Notes under the pieces: model-generated
Told to the model about the DNA's origin: nothing
The model's database searches: none
The model's input: the letters and a program-made list of their open reading frames with translations, nothing else
Assembly (NCBI GenBank): GCA_041390125.1
Contig: JAWKQN010000002.1
Coordinates: 62,001 to 126,000, forward strand
DNA: 64,000 bases
Direction: 5' to 3'
Origin: Gemmatimonadota bacterium
GTDB lineage: Bacteria > Gemmatimonadota > Gemmatimonadetes > Longimicrobiales > Gaopeijiaceae
Made by a program: the position numbers and the translations under genes
Part shown: in pieces, positions 34,156 through 46,800 of the stretch
Layout of the letters: each line of letters begins with the position of its first letter
How positions within the stretch are numbered: position 1 is the stretch's first letter

Positions 34156-35694
34156 TCAGCCGTGCTCGGTGTCCTGCCCCTTCACGTGGTGCAGACGATA
34201 GATGCCGAACGCGACCCCGCCGGTGGCGAGGAGCACGCCGCCCGTGCCGCCGAGCACGATCAGCGACGCCACGGCGAACGCGCCCAGCGCCGCCAGCACG
34301 CCGGTGACGACCCACCCGCCCAGCACGACCAGGATGCCGGCTACGCGCTGCTCGGCATCGTGCCGGCTCCAGGCCAGATCACCGAGCGCCGCGCCCATCG
34401 CGGCCGTGAACGTGATGTACGTGGTCGACAGCGGCAGCCCCAGCGTGGTGCCCGTGGAGATGAGCAGGGCCGCCACCGTGAGGTTGACGCTCGCGCGTAG
34501 CGGATCGTAGGGAGGGTCGTGCGGATCGCGCGGGGGCGGCGCGACGCGGCGCAGCGCCGCGCTACGCACCGACGGAGGGATCCAGGACGCCGTGGTGGCG
34601 ACGGCCAGTCGGCCCAGGCCCACGATCCCGGCGGCGATCCCGTTGCCGTTGAAGCGCTGGGTCGTGCTGGAGTGGCCGGCCAGACGGATCTCCGTGTCGG
34701 TGACGCGCCGTGCCTTCCGCGACGTCACCAGCGCGCCCACCATCATGGCGCCCGCCAGCAGCAGCGCCCACGGCGGCGTCTGGGCGGCGCCGGACAGCTC
34801 GGCGCCGGCGCTGAACACCGCCTGCGCGGCGGCGACGGCCGGACCGATGAAGTTGACGAGATCGTTTCCGGCGAACGCGACGGCCAGCGCCCCCGTGCCG
34901 AGCAGGATGAGCGCGGTGAGGACGCGCTGGTGGTGCCGACGGAGCACCAGCGCGATGGCGCTGCCCGTCACGAAGGCCAAGGCCATCAAGGGCGCGATCT
35001 GCTCGTGCAGGAAGAGGTCCAGGCGCTCGGGCAGGACGGCCGCGTTGGACAGGCCCTTGAAGACCACGAAGTAGGTCAGCGCCGCGAGGGACGCTCCCGT
35101 CCACATCCACCCCCAGACCGGGAAGGTGCGGTCCAGATGGTGCCCGTAGATGAGCCGCACCACGAACATCAGGACCGCCGACGTGGTGAACGCCACGAGC
35201 ACGCTGGTGAAGATGCCGGTGTAGATGCCCACGACCGGTCCCGACTGGATGACGTCCAACGCGCCGGACAGCCCGCCCGGAAGGGTCCACAGGGCCACCG
35301 CGAGGGACGCTCCCACCAGCTCGGAGATGATCGAGACCGTCGTGGAGGTCGGCAGCCCGAACGTGTTGAACAGGTCGAGCAGCAGCACGTCGGCCACCAT
35401 GACGGCCAGGTAGATGGCCAGGATGGAGCCCAGGAGCAGCGCCCCCGTCTCCGGACTGGAGAAGCGCGTGGGATCGAAGACGCCGCGCCGTGCCACCTCC
35501 ATCAGGCCCGAGGACGTGAGCGCGCCGAAGAGCACGCCGGCCGCCGCCACCCACAGGATCGCCCGGCGCGTGGCCACGCGCGACCCGATGGCGGCGTTGA
35601 GGAAGTTGACGGCGTCGTTGGCCACCCCGACCCACAGGTCCAGGGCCGCGAGGACCACGATCAACAGCAGGGCCAGCTGTACGGAGAATTCCAT
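34156..35694 (-). CDS. PiT-family inorganic phosphate transporter
   Basis: 512 residues from the ATG at 35694. Two homologous PHO-4 halves are visible. The first has GVANDAVNFLNAAIGSRVATRR and GLPTSTTVSIISELVGASLA; the second has AGNDLVNFIGPAVAAAQ and GLPLSTTYITFTAAMGAALGD. About 11-12 membrane helices flank a cytoplasmic loop rich in Arg, Asp and Pro (RVAPPPRDPHDPPYDPLR). PiT proteins move phosphate-metal complexes with H+ or Na+. There is no adjacent PhoU-like (DUF47) gene, which often accompanies PiT. Monocistronic. Confidence 0.94.
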   Translation of the reverse strand: MEFSVQLALLLIVVLAALDLWVGVANDAVNFLNAAIGSRVATRRAILWVAAAGVLFGALTSSGLMEVARRGVFDPTRFSSPETGALLLGSILAIYLAVMVADVLLLDLFNTFGLPTSTTVSIISELVGASLAVALWTLPGGLSGALDVIQSGPVVGIYTGIFTSVLVAFTTSAVLMFVVRLIYGHHLDRTFPVWGWMWTGASLAALTYFVVFKGLSNAAVLPERLDLFLHEQIAPLMALAFVTGSAIALVLRRHHQRVLTALILLGTGALAVAFAGNDLVNFIGPAVAAAQAVFSAGAELSGAAQTPPWALLLAGAMMVGALVTSRKARRVTDTEIRLAGHSSTTQRFNGNGIAAGIVGLGRLAVATTASWIPPSVRSAALRRVAPPPRDPHDPPYDPLRASVNLTVAALLISTGTTLGLPLSTTYITFTAAMGAALGDLAWSRHDAEQRVAGILVVLGGWVVTGVLAALGAFAVASLIVLGGTGGVLLATGGVAFGIYRLHHVKGQDTEHG

Positions 35695-35930
35695 GGTGGC
35701 TGACGCTCGCACCGGACGAGCCGCCCGTCAGCAGGGTTCACCGGATCGTGGCAATGTCGTTACAGGGGGGTCGCGGGGGAGGGGGGCGGGAGCGGGCCGG
35801 CCGTCGGCCCCGGACCGGTTCGCGTCGGCGGCCCCGCTCCTCCTATCATCCCGGGACGGGCGGGCCAGCCCTGCCCACCGCGGCCTGCTCCGTCACTCCC
35901 GGCCCGTCCCCGACTCCGGAGGAACCACCC

Positions 35931-37382
35931 ATGCGCCGTCTGGTCCTCGCACTCGTGCTCAGCGTCTCCGCCCTGCCGGCCGCGCTCGTGGGACAGCAGC
36001 GGGAGGCCTACGACTACTGGGCGTTCGACCGCGAGCTGATCCAGCGGGGGGTCCAGGCCGTCCTGATGTGCAACGGCCTCTTCACGTCCCAGCGCACGCT
36101 GGAGCAGGTGTTCGACCAGGAGTTGCGCTACCTGCGCGCTCCCATCGGCACGGCGGCCGGCGGGGACTACGTGGTGGACCGCGACCGGCGCGGTGTCGCG
36201 GTGGGCGCCGAGGGTGGGTACGTGCCGGTCATGCGCGCGGTCTTCCGCGAGGGGCTCGGGTGCATGGTGCTGGCTCCCGACCAGGGGTGGGACGCCGTCG
36301 CCGGGCTGCCCGAGCTGACGCTGCCGGCGCCGACGGGGGATCCCGCCACCATCCCGTGGCCGGACGGGGACCGCGTGGAGGAGATGCCACTCCCCGGGAA
36401 CGTGGACGCAGCGGCGCTGCAGGCGGCGTCGGACTGGGCCTTCGATCGGCCTACGGCGGAGCAGGTCACGCTCAGCCTGATGGTGGTGCAGAACGGACGG
36501 ATCCTGCACGAGCGCTATGCCCCCGGGGTGGACGCGAGCACGCGTACGCGCACGTGGTCGACGGCGAAGAGCATCGCGGTGACGCTGATGGGCATGCTGG
36601 CGGACCAGGGCCGGCTGGACCTGGACGCGCCGCTGCCGTTCGAATGGTTGCCGGAGGCCGCATCGCCGGAGACCGACCCCCGCCGTCGGATCACCCTGCG
36701 CCACGTGCTCAACATGTCGAGCGGGCTCGAATCCATCGACAACCGCGGGCTCGAGTACGCCATCGGGTCGGGGCTGTCGTACTGGGCCGGAGCGAGCTCG
36801 GTGGTCGGAGCGCGCAGTCGCGCGCTCGTCCGCGAGCCGGGCACGGTGTGGGACTACGAGAACTACGACACGCTGCTCGGAGTCTACGCCATGAAGCTCG
36901 CGCTGGGGGATCCGCAGACCTACCTGGAGTACCCGCGCAAGGCGCTGCTGGACCGGATCGGGATGCGCAACACGCTGGTGAGCGCGGACCGCTTCGGCGA
37001 CTTCATCCTGAGCAGCCAGGTCTATACGAACGCGCGTGACCTCGCCCGCTTCGGGATGCTGTACGAGCAGGACGGCGTCTGGAACGGCGAGCGTCTGCTG
37101 TCGCGGGAGTGGATCGATTTCGTGCGCACGCCCGCGCCCGCGACGTCGGAGACCGGCAACTTCTACGGCGGTCAGTTCTGGCTCGTGCCGGATGACCGCA
37201 CGGACGTGCCGGCCGACGCGTACTCCACCGCAGGCAACCGCGGCCAGTTCGTGATCGTCGTGCCGTCCCACGACCTGGTCATCGTGCGGCGGGGTCTGGA
37301 CTGGGGCCGGCAGGGCTTCGACCGGTGGGATCTCACGCGCGAGGTGCTCAAGGCGGTGCGGCCGCTGGCGTCCGACCACTGA
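35931..37382 (+). CDS. Secreted serine beta-lactamase-family (class C-like) hydrolase
   Basis: 483 residues from ATG 35931, with GGAGGA 7 bases upstream. There is a signal peptide (LVLALVLSVSALPAALVGQQ) and an N-terminal region of about 150 residues specific to this subgroup. The beta-lactamase/transpeptidase-like domain follows: SxxK at S210-T-A-K213 (TWSTAKSIAVTLMG) and the YxN at Y309-E-N311 (VWDYENYDTLLG). A late STAGNRGQFVIVVP segment corresponds to the third motif. The family includes esterases, D-aminopeptidases and beta-lactamases. With this architecture I would call it a serine hydrolase rather than an antibiotic-resistance enzyme. Confidence 0.9.
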   Translation: MRRLVLALVLSVSALPAALVGQQREAYDYWAFDRELIQRGVQAVLMCNGLFTSQRTLEQVFDQELRYLRAPIGTAAGGDYVVDRDRRGVAVGAEGGYVPVMRAVFREGLGCMVLAPDQGWDAVAGLPELTLPAPTGDPATIPWPDGDRVEEMPLPGNVDAAALQAASDWAFDRPTAEQVTLSLMVVQNGRILHERYAPGVDASTRTRTWSTAKSIAVTLMGMLADQGRLDLDAPLPFEWLPEAASPETDPRRRITLRHVLNMSSGLESIDNRGLEYAIGSGLSYWAGASSVVGARSRALVREPGTVWDYENYDTLLGVYAMKLALGDPQTYLEYPRKALLDRIGMRNTLVSADRFGDFILSSQVYTNARDLARFGMLYEQDGVWNGERLLSREWIDFVRTPAPATSETGNFYGGQFWLVPDDRTDVPADAYSTAGNRGQFVIVVPSHDLVIVRRGLDWGRQGFDRWDLTREVLKAVRPLASDH

Positions 37383-37388
37383 CGCGCC

Positions 37389-37410
37389 CCCGCTCCCGCG
37401 GCCGAGCGGG
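37389..37410 (+). terminator. Weak hairpin after serine hydrolase gene
   Basis: A 7-bp stem (37389-37395 with 37404-37410) with an 8-nt loop lies 7 bases after the stop. The rest of 37383-37656 holds no gene I can support. Confidence 0.35.
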
Positions 37411-37656
37411 CAGGGCGGCGTCGACCCGGGCGCACGCGGCCGAAGCGTCGGCCTGGGACCGATGCCGGAAGTCCTGTTGCCGCCTACTCTTGCACCCTGC
37501 CGAGCGGGGCTGCATCCTGGCATCGTTCGGTGCGGGTTCCGGCGCCCGGCCGCGACCCGCAACCCCCCACCGGGCCGGGATGAGGATGGGTGCTGCCGCC
37601 AACCAGACCGCCTGCGCCGGTCGTGCCGCCACGGCGCGACCGGTAGAGCGCGCGTG

Positions 37657-38004
37657 GTGAAGCCGTCCCGACCTTCCGGGGGCTCCGCGCCCCCGACCGG
37701 GGGTGCCGGCGCCGGACCGGAGGATGGCGACGGCGCCCGCGAAGCCCGGCGGCTCCAGGCCGAGGCGCTGCGCCAGGCCGCGGTCCGCTTCGCGGAGATC
37801 GGGGCCTACGGGATGGCGCTCCGCTCCTGGGGCGACGCGGCGTCCCTCTCGCTGGCGGCGTTCGACTACGCGGCGGCCCTCGAGTCCCTGCGCGAGATCG
37901 AGACGTATTGGGCGCGGATGGGCGAGACCGAGGTGGCGTTCGAGGCCCAGCGCTTCATGGCCGAGATCGAGGAGCGGTTGCGCGGTCGGACCGGCGAGGG
38001 CTGA
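37657..38004 (+). CDS. Small helical hypothetical protein
   Basis: About 115 residues from one of two adjacent GTG codons (37654 or 37657); no firm Shine-Dalgarno. After a Gly/Pro-rich lead of about 30 residues it is one alpha-helical block: EARRLQAEALRQAAVRFAEIGAYG, MALRSWGDAASLSLAAFDYAAAL and SLREIETYWARMGETEVAFEAQRFMAEIEERLRGR. The spacing fits two TPR-like hairpins. Composition is that of a real gene (clean amphipathic helices, no low-complexity runs). It converges on the histidine kinase gene. Function unknown. Confidence 0.55.
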   Translation: MKPSRPSGGSAPPTGGAGAGPEDGDGAREARRLQAEALRQAAVRFAEIGAYGMALRSWGDAASLSLAAFDYAAALESLREIETYWARMGETEVAFEAQRFMAEIEERLRGRTGEG

Positions 38005-38015
38005 GCCGGGTCGGC

Positions 38016-40610
<2,595 letters not shown>

Positions 40611-40902
40611 GATCGCGCTGCGCACTCCGGGGACGGACGGTCGGGCCGTGGGAGGCGGATGTGCCTCGAATCCCCGACGCCTCCGGGGAGGCGCCGGGGA
40701 CCCTCGGTGCCGGCACGCCGAACATGGATGCCGGTCGGTTCCGGTACCCACCAGTATCGGCCCGCGCCGCGCCGTGCTTGAGCGGGACAGGGACGATGCG
40801 CATGCCTCCGGGGGACGCAGGAGCCGGGCCAGCCTTCCACGACGGGCTCCGGACGGCCATCATTGAGCGCTCGCTCCTCCTGGCCCCGCGCACGCCGTCT
40901 CC
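40611..40902. other. Divergent intergenic region, histidine kinase / ABC-F
   Basis: About 290 bases without a gene. I see a small 7-bp hairpin at 40678-40693 and no clear promoter boxes. It must carry both divergent promoters. Confidence 0.4.
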
Positions 40903-42825
40903 GTGATCTCCGTCTCCAATCTCGCCAAGTCCTACGGCGATCGGACCCTCTTCGAGGGCGTCACCTTCCAGCTCGACGCGGGAAACCGCTACGGGTTGAT
41001 CGGCGCCAACGGCTCCGGCAAGACGACGTTCCTCGGGATGCTGACGGGGGACGTCCCGCCGGACGAAGGCACCATCGCCATCCCCAAGCGTCTGCGACTC
41101 GGCGTCCTCAAGCAGGATCAATTCCTGTACGAGGAGCAGCAGATCCTCGAAGTGGCCATGATGGGCAATCCGGAGCTGTGGAATGCCATCGTGGAGAAGG
41201 AGGCGCTGCTCGCGCGGGCGCACGAGCACTTCGATGCCGAGCGCTTCTCCGAGCTGGAGGACATCGTCCAGCGCCACGACGGCTACACGGCGGAGGCCCG
41301 CGCCGGCACCATCCTCGAAGGCCTGGGCCTGCCCACGGCCATCCACCGGCAGCCGCTGTCCACGCTGTCCGGCGGCTTCAAGCTCCGCGTGCTGCTGGCG
41401 CAGGTGCTCGCCAGCGCGCCCGACGTGCTCCTCCTGGACGAGCCCACCAACCACCTGGATATCCTGTCCATCCGCTGGTTGGAGAAGTTCCTGCGCGACT
41501 TCGCCGGTCCGGTCGTGGTCATTTCGCACGACCACCGCTTCCTGGACGCGGTGTCCACCCACATCCTGGACGTGGACTACCGGACCATCCAGCTCTATCC
41601 CGGCAACTACTCCACCTTCCTCGACGCCAAGCGTGAGGAGCGCGAGCGGCGTGAGAAGGACATCGCGCAGCGCGAGAAGGAGATCGCGCACCACCAGGAC
41701 TTCGTCGACCGCTTCAAGGCCAAGGCCAGCAAGGCCCGTCAGGCCCAGAGCAAGGTCAAGATGATCGAGAAGAAGGCGGCGAGCCTGGAGTCGCTTCCCA
41801 ACAGCTCCCGCCGGTATCCCTCCTTCGCGTTCGCGCAGGTCCGCTCGAGCGGCAAGGAGGTGCTGACGGTGCGCGGGATCTCCAAGGCGTACGGTGCCAA
41901 GCGCGTGCTCGACGGCGTCGACCTGGTCGTCGAACGCGGGGACCGCGTGGCGATCATGGGACCCAACGGCATCGGGAAGTCCACCCTGCTCAAGATCGTG
42001 ATGGGCGAGCTGGACGCCGACGCAGGGTCTGCCGCGTGGGGCTACGAGACCCACCCCGGCTACTTCGCGCAGGACCACCACGAGCAGTTCGAGAACCCGG
42101 AGCGCACGGCCGAGGAGTGGATCTCCGGCTTCTGCCCGGGAAAGGACGTCGGGTTCGTACGGGGGCAGCTGGGGCGCGTGCTCTTCTCGGGGGACGACGC
42201 CAAGAAGCGGCTGGGTGCGCTCTCCGGCGGGGAGGCGGCGCGGCTGGTCTTCTGCCGGTTGGCCATCCTGCGCCCCAACGTGCTCGTGCTGGACGAGCCG
42301 ACGAACCACCTCGACCTGGAGTCCATCGAGGCCCTGGTGGACGCGCTGAAGGAGTACGAGGGCACGATCGTGGTGGTCTCCCACGACCGCTGGTTCGTGG
42401 GGGAGCTGGCCACGCGTATCGTGGAGATCGGGCCCGAGGGCATCCGCGACTATCGCGGCACGTACGAGGAGTACGTGCACTATTGCGGGGACGACCACCT
42501 GGACGTCGACACCGTCGTGCTGAAGGCCAAGCGTGACAAGAAGGCATCCCAGTCCCGGACGCCCCGGGTCGACCCCGCGCCCAAGGGTCGCTCGCCCGGA
42601 TCGGAGCGGGAGCTCGCCGAACGGCGCGATGCCGTGACCGAGCGGATCTCGGCCGCCGAGGCGCGCCTGCAGGAGATCGACGCCGTCTTCGCCGATCCCG
42701 AGACCTGGACGGACCGACCGCCGGAGGACATGGCGGAGCTGCAGACGGAGCGGAGCCGGATCGAGACGGATCTGGAGCGCTGGATGGCGGAGTGGGAGCG
42801 CCTGGAGACGGAGCTGACGCGGTAG
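40903..42825 (+). CDS. ABC-F family ATPase, YbiT-like
   Basis: 640 residues from GTG 40903 (VISVSNLAKSYGDRTLFEGV). Two ABC domains lie in tandem without membrane helices. The first has Walker A GANGSGKTT, signature TLSGGFKLRVLLAQ and Walker B VLLLDEPTNHLD. A charged linker rich in Lys/Arg follows (KREERERREKDIAQREKEIAHHQ). The second has GPNGIGKSTLL, ALSGGEAARLVFCRL and VLVLDEPTNHLDLESIEALVDAL. A C-terminal helical extension (about 570-640) is a coiled coil. RYGLIGANGSGKTTF and YPGNYSTFLDAK match the E. coli YbiT branch. ABC-F proteins bind the ribosomal E site and relieve stalling. The exact role is unproven here. Confidence 0.93.
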   Translation: MISVSNLAKSYGDRTLFEGVTFQLDAGNRYGLIGANGSGKTTFLGMLTGDVPPDEGTIAIPKRLRLGVLKQDQFLYEEQQILEVAMMGNPELWNAIVEKEALLARAHEHFDAERFSELEDIVQRHDGYTAEARAGTILEGLGLPTAIHRQPLSTLSGGFKLRVLLAQVLASAPDVLLLDEPTNHLDILSIRWLEKFLRDFAGPVVVISHDHRFLDAVSTHILDVDYRTIQLYPGNYSTFLDAKREERERREKDIAQREKEIAHHQDFVDRFKAKASKARQAQSKVKMIEKKAASLESLPNSSRRYPSFAFAQVRSSGKEVLTVRGISKAYGAKRVLDGVDLVVERGDRVAIMGPNGIGKSTLLKIVMGELDADAGSAAWGYETHPGYFAQDHHEQFENPERTAEEWISGFCPGKDVGFVRGQLGRVLFSGDDAKKRLGALSGGEAARLVFCRLAILRPNVLVLDEPTNHLDLESIEALVDALKEYEGTIVVVSHDRWFVGELATRIVEIGPEGIRDYRGTYEEYVHYCGDDHLDVDTVVLKAKRDKKASQSRTPRVDPAPKGRSPGSERELAERRDAVTERISAAEARLQEIDAVFADPETWTDRPPEDMAELQTERSRIETDLERWMAEWERLETELTR

Positions 42826-42850
42826 CGCAGGTCGTGCTCCCCTGGGAGGA

Positions 42851-43552
42851 TCAGGGTCGCGGGGCCGCGCAGGAGGCCTCCTGCAGGAGCGCGCAGGCGC
42901 GCAGGCGCAGGTGCTGCTGCCAGCCGTCGGGAGCGGGTCGGGCGATCACGTCCTCGAGCAGAGGCCTGGCGGCGGCAGTGTCGCCGCGACTCAGCAGGAG
43001 CGCCCCGAGTTCGAACGCATAGGTGGCCTGCCGCGGCGCCAGCTCGTGAGCGCGCCGCAGGTGGTGTGACGCGCTCTCCCAGGATGCCTGCTCCAGGAGA
43101 CCTCCCAGGCCGAGACGGCCTGCGACCCAGCGCGTCAGGCCCGACAGCCGCAGGACGCCCGCATGCAGGCGGCCCATGACGTGATGCGCACCGGCGTGCT
43201 GCGGGTCGCGCTCCAAGGCGGCCTCGGACGCGGCGAAGGCCTCCTGTCCCAGGCGGATCTTCGCGCGTGTGCCAGCCGTCTCCGCCTGGAGCGCGGCGAG
43301 CGCGGCCACCCAGTACAGCGCCTCCGCGGAGGAATCCGCCGCCGCGAGCGCGACGGCCCGAACGCGGGCTTCGTGGAGCAGCGCGTCCCGCGCGTCGGAC
43401 AGCAGCGCCTCGCGGAGCCAGACCTCGGTGGGAAGGTCCGCGTTGCGCGCGGCCGTGACCCGGTGCCGGAGCAGCGGTGGACCGTCCTGGGCGAGGAGAG
43501 AGGGCACGAGGAGCAGCCAAGCGGCCGCGGCGATCCATGTCGGACGGGGCAT
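42851..43552 (-). CDS. Secreted TPR-like protein
   Basis: 233 residues from the ATG at 43552, with AGAGG upstream. A signal peptide (WIAAAAWLLLVPSLLAQD) is followed by repeated helix pairs of TPR type: SSAEALYWVAALAALQAETAG, GQEAFAASEAALERDPQHAGAHHVMGRLHAGVLRLSG, SASHHLRRAHELAPRQATYAFELGALLLSRGD and AARPLLEDVIAR. It probably acts as a periplasmic scaffold. It is divergent from the propeller-amidohydrolase gene. Its end converges closely with the ABC-F gene. Confidence 0.8.
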   Translation of the reverse strand: MPRPTWIAAAAWLLLVPSLLAQDGPPLLRHRVTAARNADLPTEVWLREALLSDARDALLHEARVRAVALAAADSSAEALYWVAALAALQAETAGTRAKIRLGQEAFAASEAALERDPQHAGAHHVMGRLHAGVLRLSGLTRWVAGRLGLGGLLEQASWESASHHLRRAHELAPRQATYAFELGALLLSRGDTAAARPLLEDVIARPAPDGWQQHLRLRACALLQEASCAAPRP

Positions 43553-43825
43553 GCGCGGGACCTCTTGCAGGATGTGTCGGTGGCCAGGAAACGATCGCGC
43601 CCGAGCGCAAGGATTGCGGACCCACCCGGCTGCCGGCGGGCCTCGGTTCGGTAACGGTCCCGCGTGCCTGGGTCCGGCCGTGGCGCCCTTCGTTCGGCTC
43701 GGTGCGGAGAGGTCGAGCACCGCGTACACTGGCGTCGACCCGCGCGGCCGTTGATGATGGAGCGATCCGGTGCGCCGCGACCCGAGCGCGGCGGCCCGCC
43801 CGTTCCGCCCACCGAGCCCGCCCCC

Positions 43826-46800
43826 ATGTCCGAGCTCCGTCGCCTGCTCCCGGCCGCCGTCGTCCTCCTGTCGTCGCTCTCCGTCCCGGCGGCCGCCGCG
43901 CAGGACGCCGCCGTCCTCCGGGCGCGGCACGACTCCACCGCGAAGGACCCGCTCCCCCTCCAGCCCGGTCGCACGCTGGACCTGGACCTGACGGAGGGGT
44001 CGTGGATCTCGGTGGACGTCAGTCCCGACGGGCGCACGTTGGTGTTCGACTACCTCGGCGACCTCTACACGCTGCCCATCGAGGGCGGGACCGCGACGCG
44101 GATCACGTCGGGGATGGCGTTCGACGCGCAGCCGCGCTTCTCCCCGGACGGGTCGCGCCTCGTCTTCACGTCGGACCGGGACGGTGGCCAGAACATCTGG
44201 ACCATGGCGCTCGACGGCAGCGACACCGTCCAGATCAGCAAGGGCGCCGCGAACCGCGCCGAGTCGCCGGAATGGACGCCCGACGGGGCGTACATCGTGG
44301 CATCGATGGGGGATTTCCGCGGAGCCCGGCAGCCGACGCTCAAGCTCTTCCACGTGGACGGAGGCACCGGCGCCTACCTGATCGAGGGCAGTGCGCCGCG
44401 CAAGGCGCTGGGGGCGGCCTTCGGCGCGGATGCGCGCTGGATCTGGTACGCGGAGCGCACCGGCACGGGAGACTGGACCTACAACGCACAGCTCCCGCAA
44501 TACCAGTTGAAGGTCTACGATCGGGACACGGGGCAGAGCTACACGCGCACGTCGCGCTACGGATCGGGGTTCCGGCCCACGCTCTCGCCGGACGGCCGCT
44601 GGCTGGTCTACGGGACCCGGCACGAGGACGAGACCGGTCTGGTGCTGCGCGACCTGCAGTCCGGTGAGGAGCGCTGGCTGGCGTATCCGGTCCAGCATGA
44701 CGACCAGGAGTCGCGCGCCACGCTGGACGTGCTCCCGGCCATGTCGTTCACCCCGGACTCACGTGCCCTCGTCACCACGTGGGGCGGGAGGCTGTGGCGG
44801 GTGCCGGTGGTGGGTGGGGACGCCGCCGAGATCCCCTTCCGCGTGCGCGGCGCGCTGGCCCTGGGACCGGAGGTGGACTTCGACTATCCCATCGAGGACT
44901 CCGCCACCTTCACGGTGCGGCAGATCCGCGACCTCGCTCCATCCCCGGACGGGAGGCGCCTGGCCTTCACGGCGCTCGACCGGCTGTGGGTGGCCAACGC
45001 CGACGGGAGCCAACCGCGTCGTCTCGGAAGCCTGGACGTGGCCCAGCAGCACCCGGCCTGGTCTCCCGACGGTGCCTGGATCGCCTTCTCCACCTGGGAC
45101 GGCGCCACCGGTCAACTGATGCGCATCCGGTCGGACGGCAGCGGCCAGCCCGAGACATTGACCCGCCAGGGTGGACTCTACGTCACGCCGGCCTACGCGC
45201 CCGACGGCCAGCGCATCGTGGCCCTGCGCGGCACGGCGCGCTCGTTCCTGGAGTCGTCGTCGCCAGGGGCGGCGGGATCGGCGGACGAGCTGGTCTGGAT
45301 TCCTGCTGCAGGGGGCGAAGCCACCCTGATCGCGCCGGCCCAGGGCCGCGACGGTCCCCACTTCGCCGAGGGCTCCGATCGCATCTGGCTGACGGGTCCG
45401 GGTGGCACCCTGCGCTCGCTCCGGTGGGACGGGTCGGACGAGCGCGTGCACCTCAAGGTCACGGGCCCCACACCTGCGGGTTCGCGCGAGCCCATGGAGG
45501 CCTCCATGCTGAGGCGTGCGCCCATGGGCGACCAGGTCCTCGCGGACGTCAACGGCGAGCTCTACGTGATCACGCTGCCGCGCGTGGGCACGGACACCCT
45601 CACCGTGTCCGTGTCCGACCCCGAACGGGCCGCATTCCCGGCGCGCCGCCTGACCGAGATGCGCGGGGAGTTCGCACGGTGGAGCCCCGACGGGCGGAGC
45701 GTCCACTACAGCCTGGGCAATGCGCACTTCCTCTACGACCTCCAGGCGGCGCGTGCATTCGCCGACAGCGTGGACGACGCGCGAGCCGCCGCCGACTCGG
45801 CCGGGGCCCGGGCGGACGCGCGCTACACGCCCGCCGAGCACCGCGTGCGCATCACCGCCGAACGCGATCTCCCGACCGGCACCGCGGTGCTGCGCGGCGC
45901 GCGCGTGATCACGATGCGGGGGGAGGAGGTCATCGAGAACGCCGATCTGGTGATCCGCGGCAACCGCATCGCCGCGGTGGGCGCGCGCGGCAGCGTGGAG
46001 ATCCCCGACGGCGCGGAGATCCTCGACGCGACCGGACGGACCATCGTGCCCGGCTACGTCGATGCGCACGCCCACATGTGGCCCTCGTGGGGCGTGCACC
46101 GGACCGACCAGTGGATCTACGAGGCCAACCTCGCCTACGGCGTCACCACCACGCGTGACCCCCAGACGTCCACCACGGACGTGCTGACCTACGCGGATCT
46201 CGTGCGGGCCGGCGAAGTGATCGGACCGCGCATCTACTCGACCGGTCCCGGCGTCTTCTGGCAGGAGAGCGTGCGCGACCTGGAGCATGCGCGCTCGATC
46301 CTGCGGCGCTACAGCGACTACTACGACACCAAGACCATCAAGATGTACGTCGCGGGCAACCGGCAGCAGCGGCAGTGGATCCTGATGGCCGCTCGCGAGC
46401 AGGGCCTCATGCCCACCACGGAAGGATCGCTCAACCTCAAGCAGAACCTGACGGAGACCCTCGACGGCTACCCCGGCCTCGAGCACTCGCTGCCCATCTA
46501 TCCGCTGTACGACGACGTGGTCCAGCTGTTCGTGGCCTCGCGCCGCGTGTACACGCCGACCCTCCTGGTCTCCTACGGGGGCCCGTGGGCCGAGAACTGG
46601 TTCTACGAGACGGAGGAGGTGCACGACGACGCCAAGCTCCGACACTTCATGCCGCACGAGGAGGTGGACCGGGTGGCGCTACGTCGGCCGCAGTGGTTCC
46701 GCGAGGATCAACACGTCTTCGAGGATCATGCGCGCTTCGTGCGCGATCTGGTCGCTGCCGGGGGCCGCGTGGGGGTCGGAAGCCACGGTCAGCTGCAAGG

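Noticed and set aside
35931..37382. Antibiotic-resistance beta-lactamase
   Set aside because: It has the SxxK and YxN motifs of the large beta-lactamase/esterase superfamily, but the length, N-terminal extra region and context do not support a resistance function.
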